Under the pieces are notes generated by a model that saw nothing but the letters and a program-made list of their open reading frames with translations, was not told the origin of the DNA and made no database searches. The translations under genes were made by a program, and so were the position numbers. Shown piece after piece: positions 22,819-33,651 of a stretch of 64,000 nucleotides of DNA (position 1 is its first letter; each line of letters begins with the position of its first letter). This DNA is from Cryphonectria parasitica EP155 (taxonomy: Eukaryota > Ascomycota > Sordariomycetes > Diaporthales > Cryphonectriaceae): positions 3,624,068 through 3,688,067 of the forward strand of contig NW_024468910.1 of assembly GCF_011745365.1 (NCBI RefSeq). The letters are read 5' to 3'.

Positions 22819-23283
22819 CTAAATGGTTGGAACGTCGGCCGCAATGAAGACATAGACACCACACCCGACGATACGGAGGAGGAGGAGGAGGAGGAGGAGG
22901 AGGAAGAAGACGATATGGACCTTGATCTCGAGGAGTTGGACCCCGATCTCGAGGAGCTAGACGACTTCTTTCGGGATCCCATGGGGATCATGGCAACGTG
23001 GTTCCATGAGGCTGCTCGCCGGCTTGATGACGAGGCAGAGGACGAAGAAGAAGACGATGAAGAAGAGAATGATGTGGACGAGGATGAGGAGATGGATCTG
23101 CTCGAGCAGTTGGCTGCGAACATAACCGACTACTGGGAGGCTGAAGAGGAGATTGGTGATGAGGATGACGAGGAAGACCAGGAAGAGCAAGATGGAGATG
23201 GAGAAGACGAGATTGACGATGAGGACGAGGAGGCCGGGGAGCATGAGGAGGTGTTTGATGAAGGCGAGGGCGTAGAAGAATAG
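22819..23283 (+). other. Acidic open frame continuing UBR1 beyond its TGA stop
   Basis: Directly after the UBR1 stop (TGA at 22816-22818) the same reading frame runs through 154 sense codons to a TAG at 23281. The encoded stretch is very acidic but not uniformly so: FFRDPMGIMATWFHEAARRL and LLEQLAANITDYWEAEEE are interspersed. The sequence after the stop is CTA, a context known for UGA readthrough. An internal ATG at 22915 could also start a separate 122-aa product. Minus-strand frames here are open too, because of the GAG-type low complexity, so openness alone is weak evidence. Confidence 0.35.
22875..22904. repeat. GGA/GAG trinucleotide microsatellite
   Basis: About ten GGA units in a row, encoding a run of Glu in the frame that follows UBR1. 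Expected to be length-variable. Confidence 0.85.
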
Positions 23284-23796
23284 GAGGATGAGCCGGATGA
23301 TTGAGAGGCTCGATATCAGTGAATGTGGGGGGGGGAGGGGGGGTGGACGCCACCCGGTCGACTGTGTGCAGAGTTGGCAGAAGATTCTTCTCAACAGTGA
23401 TTGCTGCTTGGGGCATGGCGTGGGTAGTAACTGTGTGCAGTCTGAGAGACTGGGAAGACGCGACGGGGTCTCGGTAGAGGCGTTCTTTTGTTAGTTGCAT
23501 ACGGTCATTGTTCTTCATGATTGATGAGGCATGGGCAGAATTGGACAAGGGGTTTCACAGGTGATTAAAGTTTTGGAGGAGACAAATTGATAAATTAGGC
23601 CCCCGACTACACACACAAACACACACGCACACCACGTACACTTACAGAGGGAGACAGAGGGAGAGCGCAGGATGTTTGTGATACCACTCTCCTTGACTTA
23701 GATTTATATTTCCTCTTCATCCTTCAAGGAATCGCCCGCGGGTGCTTCCAGACCTGACTGGCTGAATGAAGCCTTTCGTTATGCTAGAATGAGGGT
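23284..23796. other. Convergent 3' region UBR1 / SWD3
   Basis: G-rich tract (about 23327-23344, mostly G) and an imperfect CA repeat (about 23609-23632). Both flanking genes end here; nothing else seen. Confidence 0.5.
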
Positions 23797-25872
23797 TCAA
23801 TCAGCAGAGGAAATCGGCTCGTCCATTGCAATGCCGCCCTCCACAGGGCCAGGTTCCGGGCCTTTTTCTTCTCCTGCCTGGGTCTCTCCCTCGTCATATG
23901 CATGGCCGTTAGCCTGCACAGGCTCCAACCCCGACGCAGGCTCGACGTCAGGCTCAGCATTGGTCTCTGGCCCAGGCGCAGCGTCGCGCATTGTCTCATC
24001 CTCCTCCTCCTTCTCCTCCTCCTCTTTCCCTGTGCGATTCTCGCTCTCCTCCGGATACTGATCTCCATCGTCTCCGCGCTTGGTGTGGCCGTTGACTACC
24101 AAGCTGTTCTTCTTTTCGTCGCGACTACCATCGCCGCTGCCGCCGTTGTTCGTCTCAGGAGGCCGGTGCCTGAACACCACGATGCGCCCATCCTGGCCAC
24201 AGCTGACCATGGTGCCCGTTTCGCCGTGGACGTCGACCCAGAAGCACACGCCTTGGTGGGCACGCTCGACGCGCTGCAGGATTTCCTTGCTCTTGACGTC
24301 CCACAGTACAATGTCTCCATCCTCGCTGGCGCTCGCGACAAAGGCGACGCTGTCTGCCTCCTCCCACTGCTCTTCGGCAAAGTCGTTCTCGACGCCGTCG
24401 TCTTCATCGTTGTTCGCAGCCGGGACCAAGACCTTGCGCATGGACCGCAGGAGGCCGAAGCAGCCGCCGACGGAAAAGTTCTTGTTCACGTGGCCCTGGT
24501 AGGTCTTTTTCACGGTGCAGGGCATGTTGATGAAGTCCCAGAGCCGCATGCAGGAGTCAGTGTAGCTGGCGAGGACGAAGCGGCCGTTAGGAGAGAAACA
24601 GACGGAGGATGCGGCGGGGTTGTCTACGTAGACGAGGGTGCGGAGGCACTGGCCGGTGGCGGTATCCCAGATGCGACTATGTGATAACAAAGAAGACAAT
24701 AGGTCAGCTCTTCATGCCTGAAAGGACTCTCTGTGGGCTGTACCAGTACAGAACAGTACAGCTACTCACATCAACCCATCCGTAGAACAGCTAGCCACCA
24801 GTGTGCCGTCCATACAGAAGTCAATGCCGCTGACGGGATCGCTATGGGCCGGCAGGCTCCTCATAAGGCGCCCTGCACGGACATCCCACAGGAACACGGC
24901 CTCGTCGTAGCTCCCGCTGGCGAGCATATTCCCCTTTGGCGAGAACTTCAAGCAGTACACATAGCTGTGGTGGCCAAGCAGCGGCTTTCTCCCCCCACTG
25001 CCTCGTACCCCGCGGTCTGTCCTGCCGCCGATGCCCCTGGCCGAGGTGGCTATTCTCTCGCCCGGGGGCAGGTTCTCGTCGGCGCCCACGGCGTGCGCGG
25101 GGTCTCCCGTGGTGCGGTTCCAGAGCCGGATGGCCTTGTCGTCGCTGCCCGTGGCGATAGTCTCGGAGTCTGGGCTCCACGCCAGGCAAGAGACGCCGGC
25201 CATGTGGCCAACGAGCGTGTCTATGTGTGCACCAGTCGTGGCGTCCCAGATCATGGCGGTCCCGTCGGCGGAGGCAGAGGCGATCCAGCGGCCGTCGGGG
25301 GAGACGCGCACCTGGGATATAGGTTTCGCATGACCGCGCAGCTCGAGGTGGGCCTTGAACTCGGGACGGAAGGGCCTGCGCTCCTGGGCGGCATGGGCAC
25401 GGTCGCGGGAGGTGGAGGTTGAGCGGTGGGGGGTGCGGCGGGAGGAGGAGGTGGACGAGCGAGAGCGCGACCTGGAGCGGGAGTCGGACCGTGAGCGCGA
25501 TCGGGATCTCGAGCGGGATCTCGAGCGGGAACGTGGTGTGCGTGATCCGGAGCTCGAGCGTGATCCATCTCTGGACCTGGACCTGGATCTGGATTTGGAC
25601 CTCAATCTGGAGGGGGATCGCAACTGCGACTGTGAACGCGAGGTGTCATAGCCCTTGTCTCGCGTTTCTGCACCACCGCTGCCTGCGCTCCTGCTCCGTG
25701 ACCGTGAAGCTGGGCGGCCGGCTCGTATAGAGAGTTCGTGGACCTCATCCTCGTTGTTGGGCGCGGGGGATGGGTCGCGTTCCTCGGAGGAGGTGTGTTC
25801 TGCGGTGCCGTCATTCCGTTTCCGCCGTTTTGAAGATGATGATTCTCCAATGTCGGATTCTGGATCAGCCAT
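23797..25872 (-). CDS. SWD3: COMPASS subunit Swd3 / WDR5-like WD40 protein with Arg-Ser-rich N-terminus
   Basis: Exons 24770..25872 and 23797..24676; intron of 93 bp (GTGAGT, acceptor CATAG). Product 660 aa. The N-terminal ~165 residues are low-complexity: an acidic start, then long Arg-Ser dipeptide runs (about 62-150). Seven WD40 blades follow, starting LRGHAKPISQVRVSPDG, with WDR5 hallmarks such as LPAHSDPVSGIDF, DGLIRIWDTATGQCL, DNPAASSVCFSPNGRFVL and YQGHVNKNF. The last ~120 residues are acidic. WDR5/Swd3 is the scaffold that holds Set1/MLL H3K4 methyltransferase complexes together in the nucleus. Typical WDR5 is about 330 aa, so both tails are additions; a loop insertion also follows the third blade (about 40 residues with GIGGRTDRG). 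The first ATG of the open frame is used. Confidence 0.88.
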
Positions 25873-27097
25873 CGTCGTCTACACTTCAAAGAGCGAAGCA
25901 ACTGCACAGCTGTGAGGGAGGACGGGGACGACAATGACAAGGGCAGGCTCAGGTTCAGGCTGCCCTGTGAAAACGTGCTCCTTTTTGTCACGTTCTTCGT
26001 TTGCAGATGCAGATTGTCCTGGATCAAATTAGTTGTAATTGAAGGGCTATTTGCTAATGAAGCTTGAAAGAGAACCCATTCAAAGGCTGCAAAGAAGGGA
26101 GAAGAAAAATAGAAAAGAAAAGAGAAGAAGTGAGGAAGAAGAGAAGGTGGGCATCTGCACATGTGAGCATGTGAATGAAGCAAGGAAATGGAGAGCTCTC
26201 AGAAATTCAATGGCCTTCCAGGGATATGCTTACCATGAGCGGCAGGCAAGCAAGGGACGCCAAAGCAAAAAGTTCCGGGCCCTCCCGGCAGGCCTAACCC
26301 CTCACTGTAGGTGCCCTGGGTCAGCCTGGTCTAGGGTGTGTCGTGGGGTTGGGGGGCGCCCATGATTACTGTAGCATCCACCACCACGGTACCTAAATTA
26401 TTCCTAGTGATGGCATGTTCTTCTGGGACTTCAAGATCCCGGTAGGTGCGCCCCCAATGCAGTAGCGAGATGAGGAACGGCCCCCCATGACGGAATACTA
26501 CTGCACTGCCATCTGCCTCGAGAAACACCCAATGAATCCTCTCTCCTACGCTGGGCCGATTCCTTAAACAGCCCCAGTGTTGCTGCCTTCTTCTTTTTTC
26601 TTTCTTTATTTCTTCCCTTCTTGGCCTTGCTTTCGTCAAGAGGCTGAATAGAGTTGACGCGGTGACATCCACTGATGATGATGATATTTTTATTACCTTT
26701 ATGCGATCAGCAGTAAATACCACGGTACATGAATGAGCCAGCAGCAGTGCCTATGTGACTTTTTACTCCCTTTTCCCTTCCTTCGCGCTTTCCTTTTTTC
26801 TTTCGTCCTTACCTTTCTTCATCTATTTTTCCTCTCCTCTCCCCCAACACTCTGATTCATCTCATCTCTTCTCTTTGTGTCTATTTTGGGCTCAGTCAAT
26901 GCCCAGAAGCTATGAGAAGTAATGAGAGGAGGACTCTTATATTTACTCAACAATGCCAATCTACATTATAAGCAAATTTCATTCTAAAAAGGAACAGTGA
27001 ACAAGGCAAATCTCTCCTCTGACATCACTCATGTAATTTTGTCCTGGAATCTGTTTCTTTCCCCAAAGCCTCTCCACCCACACAACAACATCTGAAG
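25873..27097. promoter_or_regulatory. Divergent intergenic region SWD3 / ISC1
   Basis: 1.2 kb between two opposite start codons. AT- and pyrimidine-rich near 26760-26890 (TTCC/CTTT tracts), fitting the ISC1 promoter and leader. No gene recognised. Confidence 0.5.
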
Positions 27098-27325
27098 ATG
27101 GCCTCGTCTTCGGCCTCGCTTCCTCCAGAGATCAACATCATCACTCTCAACTGCTGGGGCCTCAAGTTCAATATCTCTAAACTCCGCCAACCCCGACTGG
27201 ACGAGATAGGACGCCAGCTCGCCCAGACGCACCCACAGCCCAGCATCGTCTGCCTGCAGGAAGTCTGGGCTCACGATGACTACCTCGCCAGTGAGCCAGC
27301 CTCTCTCCTCCTCCTCCTCCTCCTC

Positions 27326-27360
<35 letters not shown>

Positions 27361-29151
27361 TTCTTCCATCTTAATATTGTCTGCCCTGTTTCCCTGATCC
27401 CATAACAGCCGGCTGACCATTGAACAAAACAAAAACCCAAAGTCCGCCGCCACCTCCGTGCCCTCCTTCCCCACGGTAAATTCTACTATGCAGGAGCCTT
27501 TGGCGCAGGACTTGCCATCCTCTCCCGCTGGCCCATCGAGGAGGCCACCTTCACCCCTTACACCCTCAATGGCCGACCCACGGCCTTCTGGCGTGGTGAC
27601 TGGTACGTAGGAAAAGGTATCGCCCACGCCCGCCTGCGCTTCGGGCCTGACCCAACTACCGACGTCGCCGACGTCTTCAACACCCACACTCACGCGCCCT
27701 ATGCCTCGGACCAGGGCGACAGCTACCGTGTCCACCGCGAGGCCCAGGCCTGGCAGCTCGCCAAGCTGCTCCGTGCCGCCGCCGATCAGGGCCACCTCGT
27801 CCTCGCTGCTGGCGATTTCAACATGACCCCATTGTCCGCCGAGCACGCCATCCTCACCTCCCACAGTCCCGTGCGCGATGTCTGGCGCGTCCTGCACCCA
27901 GACAGCAGTCTCGGCGCCGCGCATGATCCTGTCGAGCGTGCCAGGCGCCGTCCTGTTCCCACCGCTGAGGCCACCATCTTCGCCAACGGCGCCACCTCCA
28001 ACAGCGTCCTCAACACCTGGCGCTGGCCCCGCTCCGCCCAGAGGAAGCTTGGCCCTGGCCAGCCCCTGCGTGAGCCCGCCCTCGACACTCTCGACCCCCA
28101 TGCCAAGCGCCTGGACTACATTTTCGCTTCCGTCGCTGCGCGTGAGATTTCGTCCCCTACTGCCGACAAGGAGGACGACGACGACAACGACGACGACAAT
28201 GACAACAGGCGCGAGATAGGCGGCTGGGTGGTTCGTGAGGCCCGCGTGGGCATGACCCAGCGGCACCCAGAGCTGGGGTGCAGCCTCTCCGACCACTTCT
28301 CGGTCGAGGCCACCCTCGTATTCCACACAACCGCACCCGAGGGCGACGGAGGCCGCGGCGGCGGCGGTGGTGGGACTGCAACCCCAAGCATCAGCAGCAA
28401 CTGGCCCCTCCCCCCAGGCCGCCTCTCGAGCCTCAGCGCCTTTCGCCGGTCCACAACTAAGCTGCTTCAGCCGGACCAGGCTACTACCACCACCGCCGCC
28501 GCCGCCACTGCCACTGGAACAGGCGAGGGGGAGGAGGCTGGCGTCGACCCAGAAGATTTCCGCTCCCCCGCCGCAGGCGCCTTTCTCTCGCTACAGTCCC
28601 CAACCCCCTCGACCAGCCGGCACTCACTCTCCGCCAACCAGACCCACCAACACCAGTTGGATGCTGCTGCTGCCGCTGCCGCCGCCGACTTCGACACCCA
28701 GCTCCTCTCGTCCGTCGCCCCCTTGTCCGCTGCTGGCCTCGCCGGCGACGTCGTCTCCTCCTCCTTCAGCAGTCCGCAGGACTACAACGCTCTCCTCTCC
28801 GAGATCCAGGCGTATATGTCGCGCGAGACCCTCCAGACGCGGTGGCGGACCTATCACTTTTTCTTTTGGGTCTGTGTCACGGTGGCGTGCTATGTTGCCG
28901 TGTGGTTCATTCCAGCGCATAGCGACACACTGAGCAGTGTCCAGAATCACGCCGTCAACTTCGCCCTACTGCTCCTGAGTAGTCTTGGGCTGGTCGCTGG
29001 CGTGCTTGACGGCTTGATGGCGCTCTTGTTCTTCAGGGGAAGTGAGAAGCGGGCTCTGGACGAGTTCAGGTGGGAGGTCAAAAATGCAAAAGCTCTGGCT
29101 CTGGGCGAGATTGGCGATGGAATTGGGGACATCACTGTGGCGAAATACTAG
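27098..29151 (+). CDS. ISC1: Inositol phosphosphingolipid phospholipase C (neutral sphingomyelinase family)
   Basis: Exons 27098..27290 and 27443..29151; 633 aa. The endonuclease/exonuclease/phosphatase fold is complete: ITLNCWGLK at the start, LQEVW (metal-binding Glu), FNTHTHAPY, AAGDFNMTP, RLDYIF, and the catalytic SDHFSVE near the end of the fold. Between residues about 410 and 540 lies a low-complexity linker, and the C-terminus has two hydrophobic segments (YHFFFWVCVTVACYVAVWF and NFALLLLSSLGLVAGVL), as in yeast Isc1. The enzyme cleaves inositol phosphosphingolipids (and sphingomyelin in other lineages) to ceramide, at ER or mitochondrial membranes. The intron (152 bp, donor GTGAGC, acceptor AAAG) carries a CTC microsatellite. 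It is longer than yeast Isc1 (about 477 aa) because of the linker. Confidence 0.92.
27303..27360. repeat. CTC microsatellite followed by a C run, inside the ISC1 intron
   Basis: About fifteen CTC units (27304-27349) then a run of about eleven C. It lies between donor and branch point of the single ISC1 intron, so unit number alters intron length but not the protein. Confidence 0.85.
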
Positions 29152-29453
29152 GTGTAAAATCACCCACCGCAGCAGCCGTCATGCTCATAATCTGATAAAG
29201 CAATACCAAGCTGGAAAAACACATAATGTTTAATTCTAGGCTCTAAAACAAATGCCAGCTACTGATACTTTCCACTAATGCCACCTCAATGATTTGTTTT
29301 GTTTCCTTTCCCGTTGCCTGTATCATCTTCTTGGGATGTCCGCCCGCCCTGCGACTCAACCCCTTCTTTTCTGCCCTGTTAATTCTCCCAATGATGAATA
29401 ATATAACGTCGAAAACAACCCCAAAAATCGAGACAGAAACAAGACCACGCACT
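29152..29453. other. Convergent 3' region ISC1 / kinase
   Basis: 302 bp between facing stop codons, AT-rich, no gene seen. Confidence 0.5.
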
Positions 29454-32214
29454 TCAGTTCATGCTCAACCGGCCACTGTGCAGTGCCTTCATGGCCCCCA
29501 GATGCTCGTGACCAGCTTGGGCCCACGGCCAGCCAGCCCCGCCTGCACGGGAACCAGGCGCTGGCGCTCTACTCATCATCTTGAGGTCGTTTGGGGTCAC
29601 CATCGTCTGCAGCTCGGGAGGCGCTCGCAGACTATCATGCGTACCTTGCGTCGGACTCAATGACTCCTCCATCATCATCGCCATCATAATTGCAGACACA
29701 GATGGTGCCTGGTTCCGCTGCCAATCATAGCCCATGAACGCCGTCTTCTTTCGTTCCTCCATCACGGTCTTTCGAGTGAGAGGGTCACGCAGCAGCTGAT
29801 CTCGTGGTCTCTTCCTCTCTTTCCGGCCGTACATCCGTACGAGAGCCTTCAGAGCTTCCTGTTCCGGCTTTCGCAGACGCGGCTCTGTATCCACCTGTAG
29901 CTCGAAGTTACGCAGACGTAGGGTGTCGTACGGAACGGCCAGCCACGATCGTACTGCATGCTGTATGCTTCTGTCAAAAGCGGAAAGAGCCGCAGCAAGG
30001 TTGGCTTCGCGTTGAGCACGCTTGGATATAGCTGTAGCTGCAGGTGTATCGTGCGGTGTAGTGGATGCTTGGGCCCCATGTCGGATGGGTGAGGAGGGTT
30101 TCGAGGGTGGTGGGGTTGGTTGTTGTTGTGTATGGTTGACAGTTGACGCCGACGACAGATCTTGGCTAGGTGCTGTCGTGACATTGTCAACAGCTCCATC
30201 CCGACCAGCTGCATTTTCCAAACTGGCGACCTGTTTCGACGCTTCGAGCTGCGTCAACGGCTGGGTTTTATTGTCATCCTCGTCCTCGTCGTCATCATCG
30301 TCGTCGTCAGTGTCAGATAGGTCCGTGATGGGCTCATCCTCGTTAAAGTACTGAGTGTCATCCGGGGACCGAATCATTGGCACGAATGGTGGCGCGAGCT
30401 CGTGAAGCCTGTCCCAAGGCACATTTTTGAACCATTTGTGTGCTTTGATATCCTTAGCATCATAAGGAAACACGAAACGTCCAGTGAAGTCCGTCTGGCT
30501 GCCTTTGCTTCCGCTGCCGCTTGAGTATTGCTGGGAGCGCTGTTGCATATCCTTGAACTGGTATCGTCGACTGCATAGTCGTGTCTCCTTGGCTTGGATA
30601 AGGCTGGCAATGAGGTGCTGGCACCGGTTGGAGACGAAGGGTCGACTCGGAAACGAAAAGGCTGACTGGTGATTCTGCGTAGGCTCGAAGTCAGTTTCGC
30701 TGTATCTTCGGGCGCCCAACAGGTCCATACAGCAGAGCTCACCAAGATATTTTGCTTTGTTTTCTGCCTGCCTTCGTCTGACAGAAAGGGCGTGTGTCCG
30801 TAGAGGCATTCGTAGAGGATGACGCCGATGCTCCACCAGTCGCAGCGACCGTCATATGCGGTGCCCTTAATCACCTCTGGGGCCATGTATTGGCTTGTTC
30901 CCACGACCGACCTGGCCGACCCTCTCATCCCACAGCGGTTCCGCCACTGCAAGAGGGGCTCTCCGTCCCACAGGTTCTGCTTCTCGTGTTTGTGAAGGCC
31001 CACCATGACATTGGAACCCCATTTGCCACTGTGTGAGGGGGTTTGCGCATCTTGTCTGTCCTGCTTATCGCCCTCGACTTTGAGGTTTAACTTCTGGACG
31101 ATCGAGTAGCGGCTGGCATGGTAGTAGGAGGTGTCATGCGACCAGTGACCATCAAAAGCTAGGCCAAAGTCCGAGATTTTCAGATGCCCTGATGCCGACA
31201 CGAGAAAGTTATCGGGCTTGATATCGCGATGAATGCAGCGGAGTGCATGAGCCTCCTCGACACACACGATCATCTCTGCGATGTAGAAGCGCGCAACAGG
31301 CTCGCTGAGGATGTTCTCTCGGATGAGCAGACCAAGAAAGTCTCCACCTGGCATGTAGTCCATGACCAAGTAAAGATTGGAATAGTCTTGGAAACTGGAT
31401 ATCAGAGGAACAATCCTGTCGGGTGTAGTCGTCAGTATCGAAGTGAATGGTTTCAGCGAGGCCACGATGATGCAACGTACCAATTGGACCCCTCAGAAGC
31501 AACAAGAAAGTCGCGCTCGGCTCTGAGATGGCCCTCCTGGCTGGTGCGAAGCATGGCAGATTTTCGAATGACTTTCATTGCAAATACCCTCTTCTGAGAA
31601 TGGTCGTCGCCCGGCTGTAGTTTCTCTCGGACAAGCCTCACCATACCAAAGCTCCCTTTTCCGAGTGCCTTGACAGGCTGGTAGTCACTACAGCAGGAAG
31701 AAACTGCGCCTCTGCCCTCGGTCAACGATCTCATCGTCCGGGCTCGCATGACCCGCGTCTGCCGTAGGTGACGCGTCTCGTTGCAAAAGAATTGGGCCCG
31801 CAGCTGTTCCTTGCCTGCATCAGACACCGCCTCGCCCATGTGCCACAGCTCACCTTCCAAAGCGTGGAGACGCGCCTCACGCTGGCTTGGCCTGTTCAGC
31901 AAATCATTGTAGTATGTTTCGAGGAAAATCTTGGCCGCAGCAGCCTTCTCCACGGTAACGACGGTCGGCGTGATCTCTCGTTCGCCCTCTCTCTCCTGAA
32001 TGGTGTCGAGGTTGCCATTTGTGGTTTCGGGGATGATCAGCTGAGGATGCTGCTGATTCTTCCACTTCCCCAGAGGGCTTCTCTTCTCAGAAGATCGATC
32101 CTTGCTGGAAAACGTTTTGGACTCGACAGACGTTTTGCTGGTGGAGTCGGACTGTTTGACGGTATACACACTGGAGGTCGGGCTCGACTTGGATGCGGAA
32201 GTAGACGACTCCAT
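29454..32214 (-). CDS. NDR/LATS-type AGC kinase of the fungal 'unclassified' branch
   Basis: Exons 31481..32214, 30743..31415, 29454..30674; introns 65 and 68 bp; 875 aa. The N-terminal regulatory segment typical of NDR kinases (MOB-binding) lies at about residues 90-165 (LETYYNDLLNRPSQREARLHALE, FFCNETRHLRQTR). The kinase domain has GKGSFG (185-190), K214, HRDIKPDN (catalytic D309), DFG (327-329), an NDR-style activation insert of about 85 residues, S414 in RSVVGT matching the NDR activation-loop phosphoserine, and APE (423-425). The tail has the AGC motif SPDDTQYFNEDEP, then a ~230-residue insertion with an Asp run, then a hydrophobic motif FMGYDW in which the usual phospho-Thr is Asp786. 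NDR kinases govern polarity and septation; it is neither Cot1/Cbk1 nor Dbf2 by these features. The true N-terminus may be further upstream: the frame stays open to an AG acceptor-like site near 32268. Confidence 0.85.
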
Positions 32215-33651
32215 CCCCGCCTGAGTTAGCGGTGAAGGTGGTGAAGGGTGTTTTGCAGATGCAGCCTCCTAGGACTGAACTGAAGGCCGTTCCTTAGCGG
32301 CAGGTCGCCAAATGACAGTGGGCTCAATGGGGGTTCGAAAGAGAGTAGTTGCCATCCTCTTGAGGTTAAGGTCTGGTCTGGATAAGAGCCCAGAATACTC
32401 CTGGTGTTGTGGCTGGCCCCTGGATTGTGAGCTTTCGTGTGATGTACTGAAAGTTGTGTGGGCCTCAACAGTCCCAGAAATTGCAGAGGCTGGAGTCAGT
32501 CAGTCCAGAAGGCTTCGCCTTGATCGCCCCGCGAGGTCTGGCTGGGGAAATGCACAGTGGTACTGACTGTGACTACGACTTGCTAGTGACCTCAGAGCCG
32601 AGACTAATCTGGAGCTCTGACGACGAAGTCTGGAAGGCTTTGCAGAGGGTGGTAGCCTAGCTTCTGGTGTAGAGGAATTTGGCTTCACAGCAATGATCGA
32701 TGATGCCGGTTGGCCCTGGTCTTGAGAATGCTTCCTCTTCATCTTGTTCAATAGGAGGCCATTTGGAGTTATGACATAAGACAGTCATCAGTAGTCTCAA
32801 ACAAGCCAAGAAAAGAGAGACAGAGAGACAGAGAGAGTGAAATAGTGAGAGGGGTAAGAGAAGAAGAAAACTAAAGAACAGATGCCCAAGACAAGGGCTT
32901 CTTCCCCAAAATAAGAGACTGGAGACACTGCACCAAGAAGACTTGAACGAGAGGAAGTGTTGGAACGGAGGCACGGAGTTGAAAAGATCCAAAATCAACA
33001 ACTCCTTTGTATATCGCACTTGACGTTTGGATGAACTGCTCCTACCCACGACACACCAGACCAGGCTACTTGGAAGAGAGGAACCTTGGAAACAATTAGC
33101 TAACGTTGCCCAGGAACCATGGTACCTTCCTCACGAACCTTGGCATACCCGTATAGCTCATTCCATTCATGTCACACATTGATCATGACGCACACCAGTA
33201 GACCTGAGGTTGTTGATGAAATTAATTTTGATTTAAGAGCGCTGACTTGTCCGGATTATCTTCAGCAGATCAGGTGTGATCGGACAGCAAACAGAAATTC
33301 GACAGACTTAACAAGAACCCAAGCGGAACCCCCGATTTTTGTACGCCATCCAGATGCAATGTAGACCTCGTCATCCCCTCTGACAGAGTCTGCTTCCCGT
33401 GTCTGTGGTGACTGGATCCTCGCAGGCTGCATACAGGTCAGAGGACTCCGTTGCTGAAACTCACAAGCCCATAGCCAACCTAAGGGTTGGGTACACGGCA
33501 GAAACGGTACAATGAAAATCATGCTCAACAACCCTCTGACACTTGGAGGGATCATCAGTCTGTGTACTTAACCAAAGTGACTAGACTATGATCCAACTTC
33601 CTCGTTATTACTGTCCTCGTAAGAGCCACGGCAGATTGGCTGACCTCCCCT
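32215..33651. other. Intergenic; kinase leader and FPR4 3' region
   Basis: 1.44 kb. On the minus strand, an open frame at 32500-32751 (Ser/Arg-rich) and an open stretch ending at the kinase ATG might be 5' exons of the kinase, but no convincing donor-acceptor pair in phase was found. A purine-rich GAGA tract lies at about 32813-32845. Nothing else seen. Confidence 0.45.

Noticed and set aside
22713..23548. Minus-strand Ser- and Pro/His-rich open frames after UBR1
   Set aside because: Arise from the GAG/GAT low-complexity tract; open in several frames at once.
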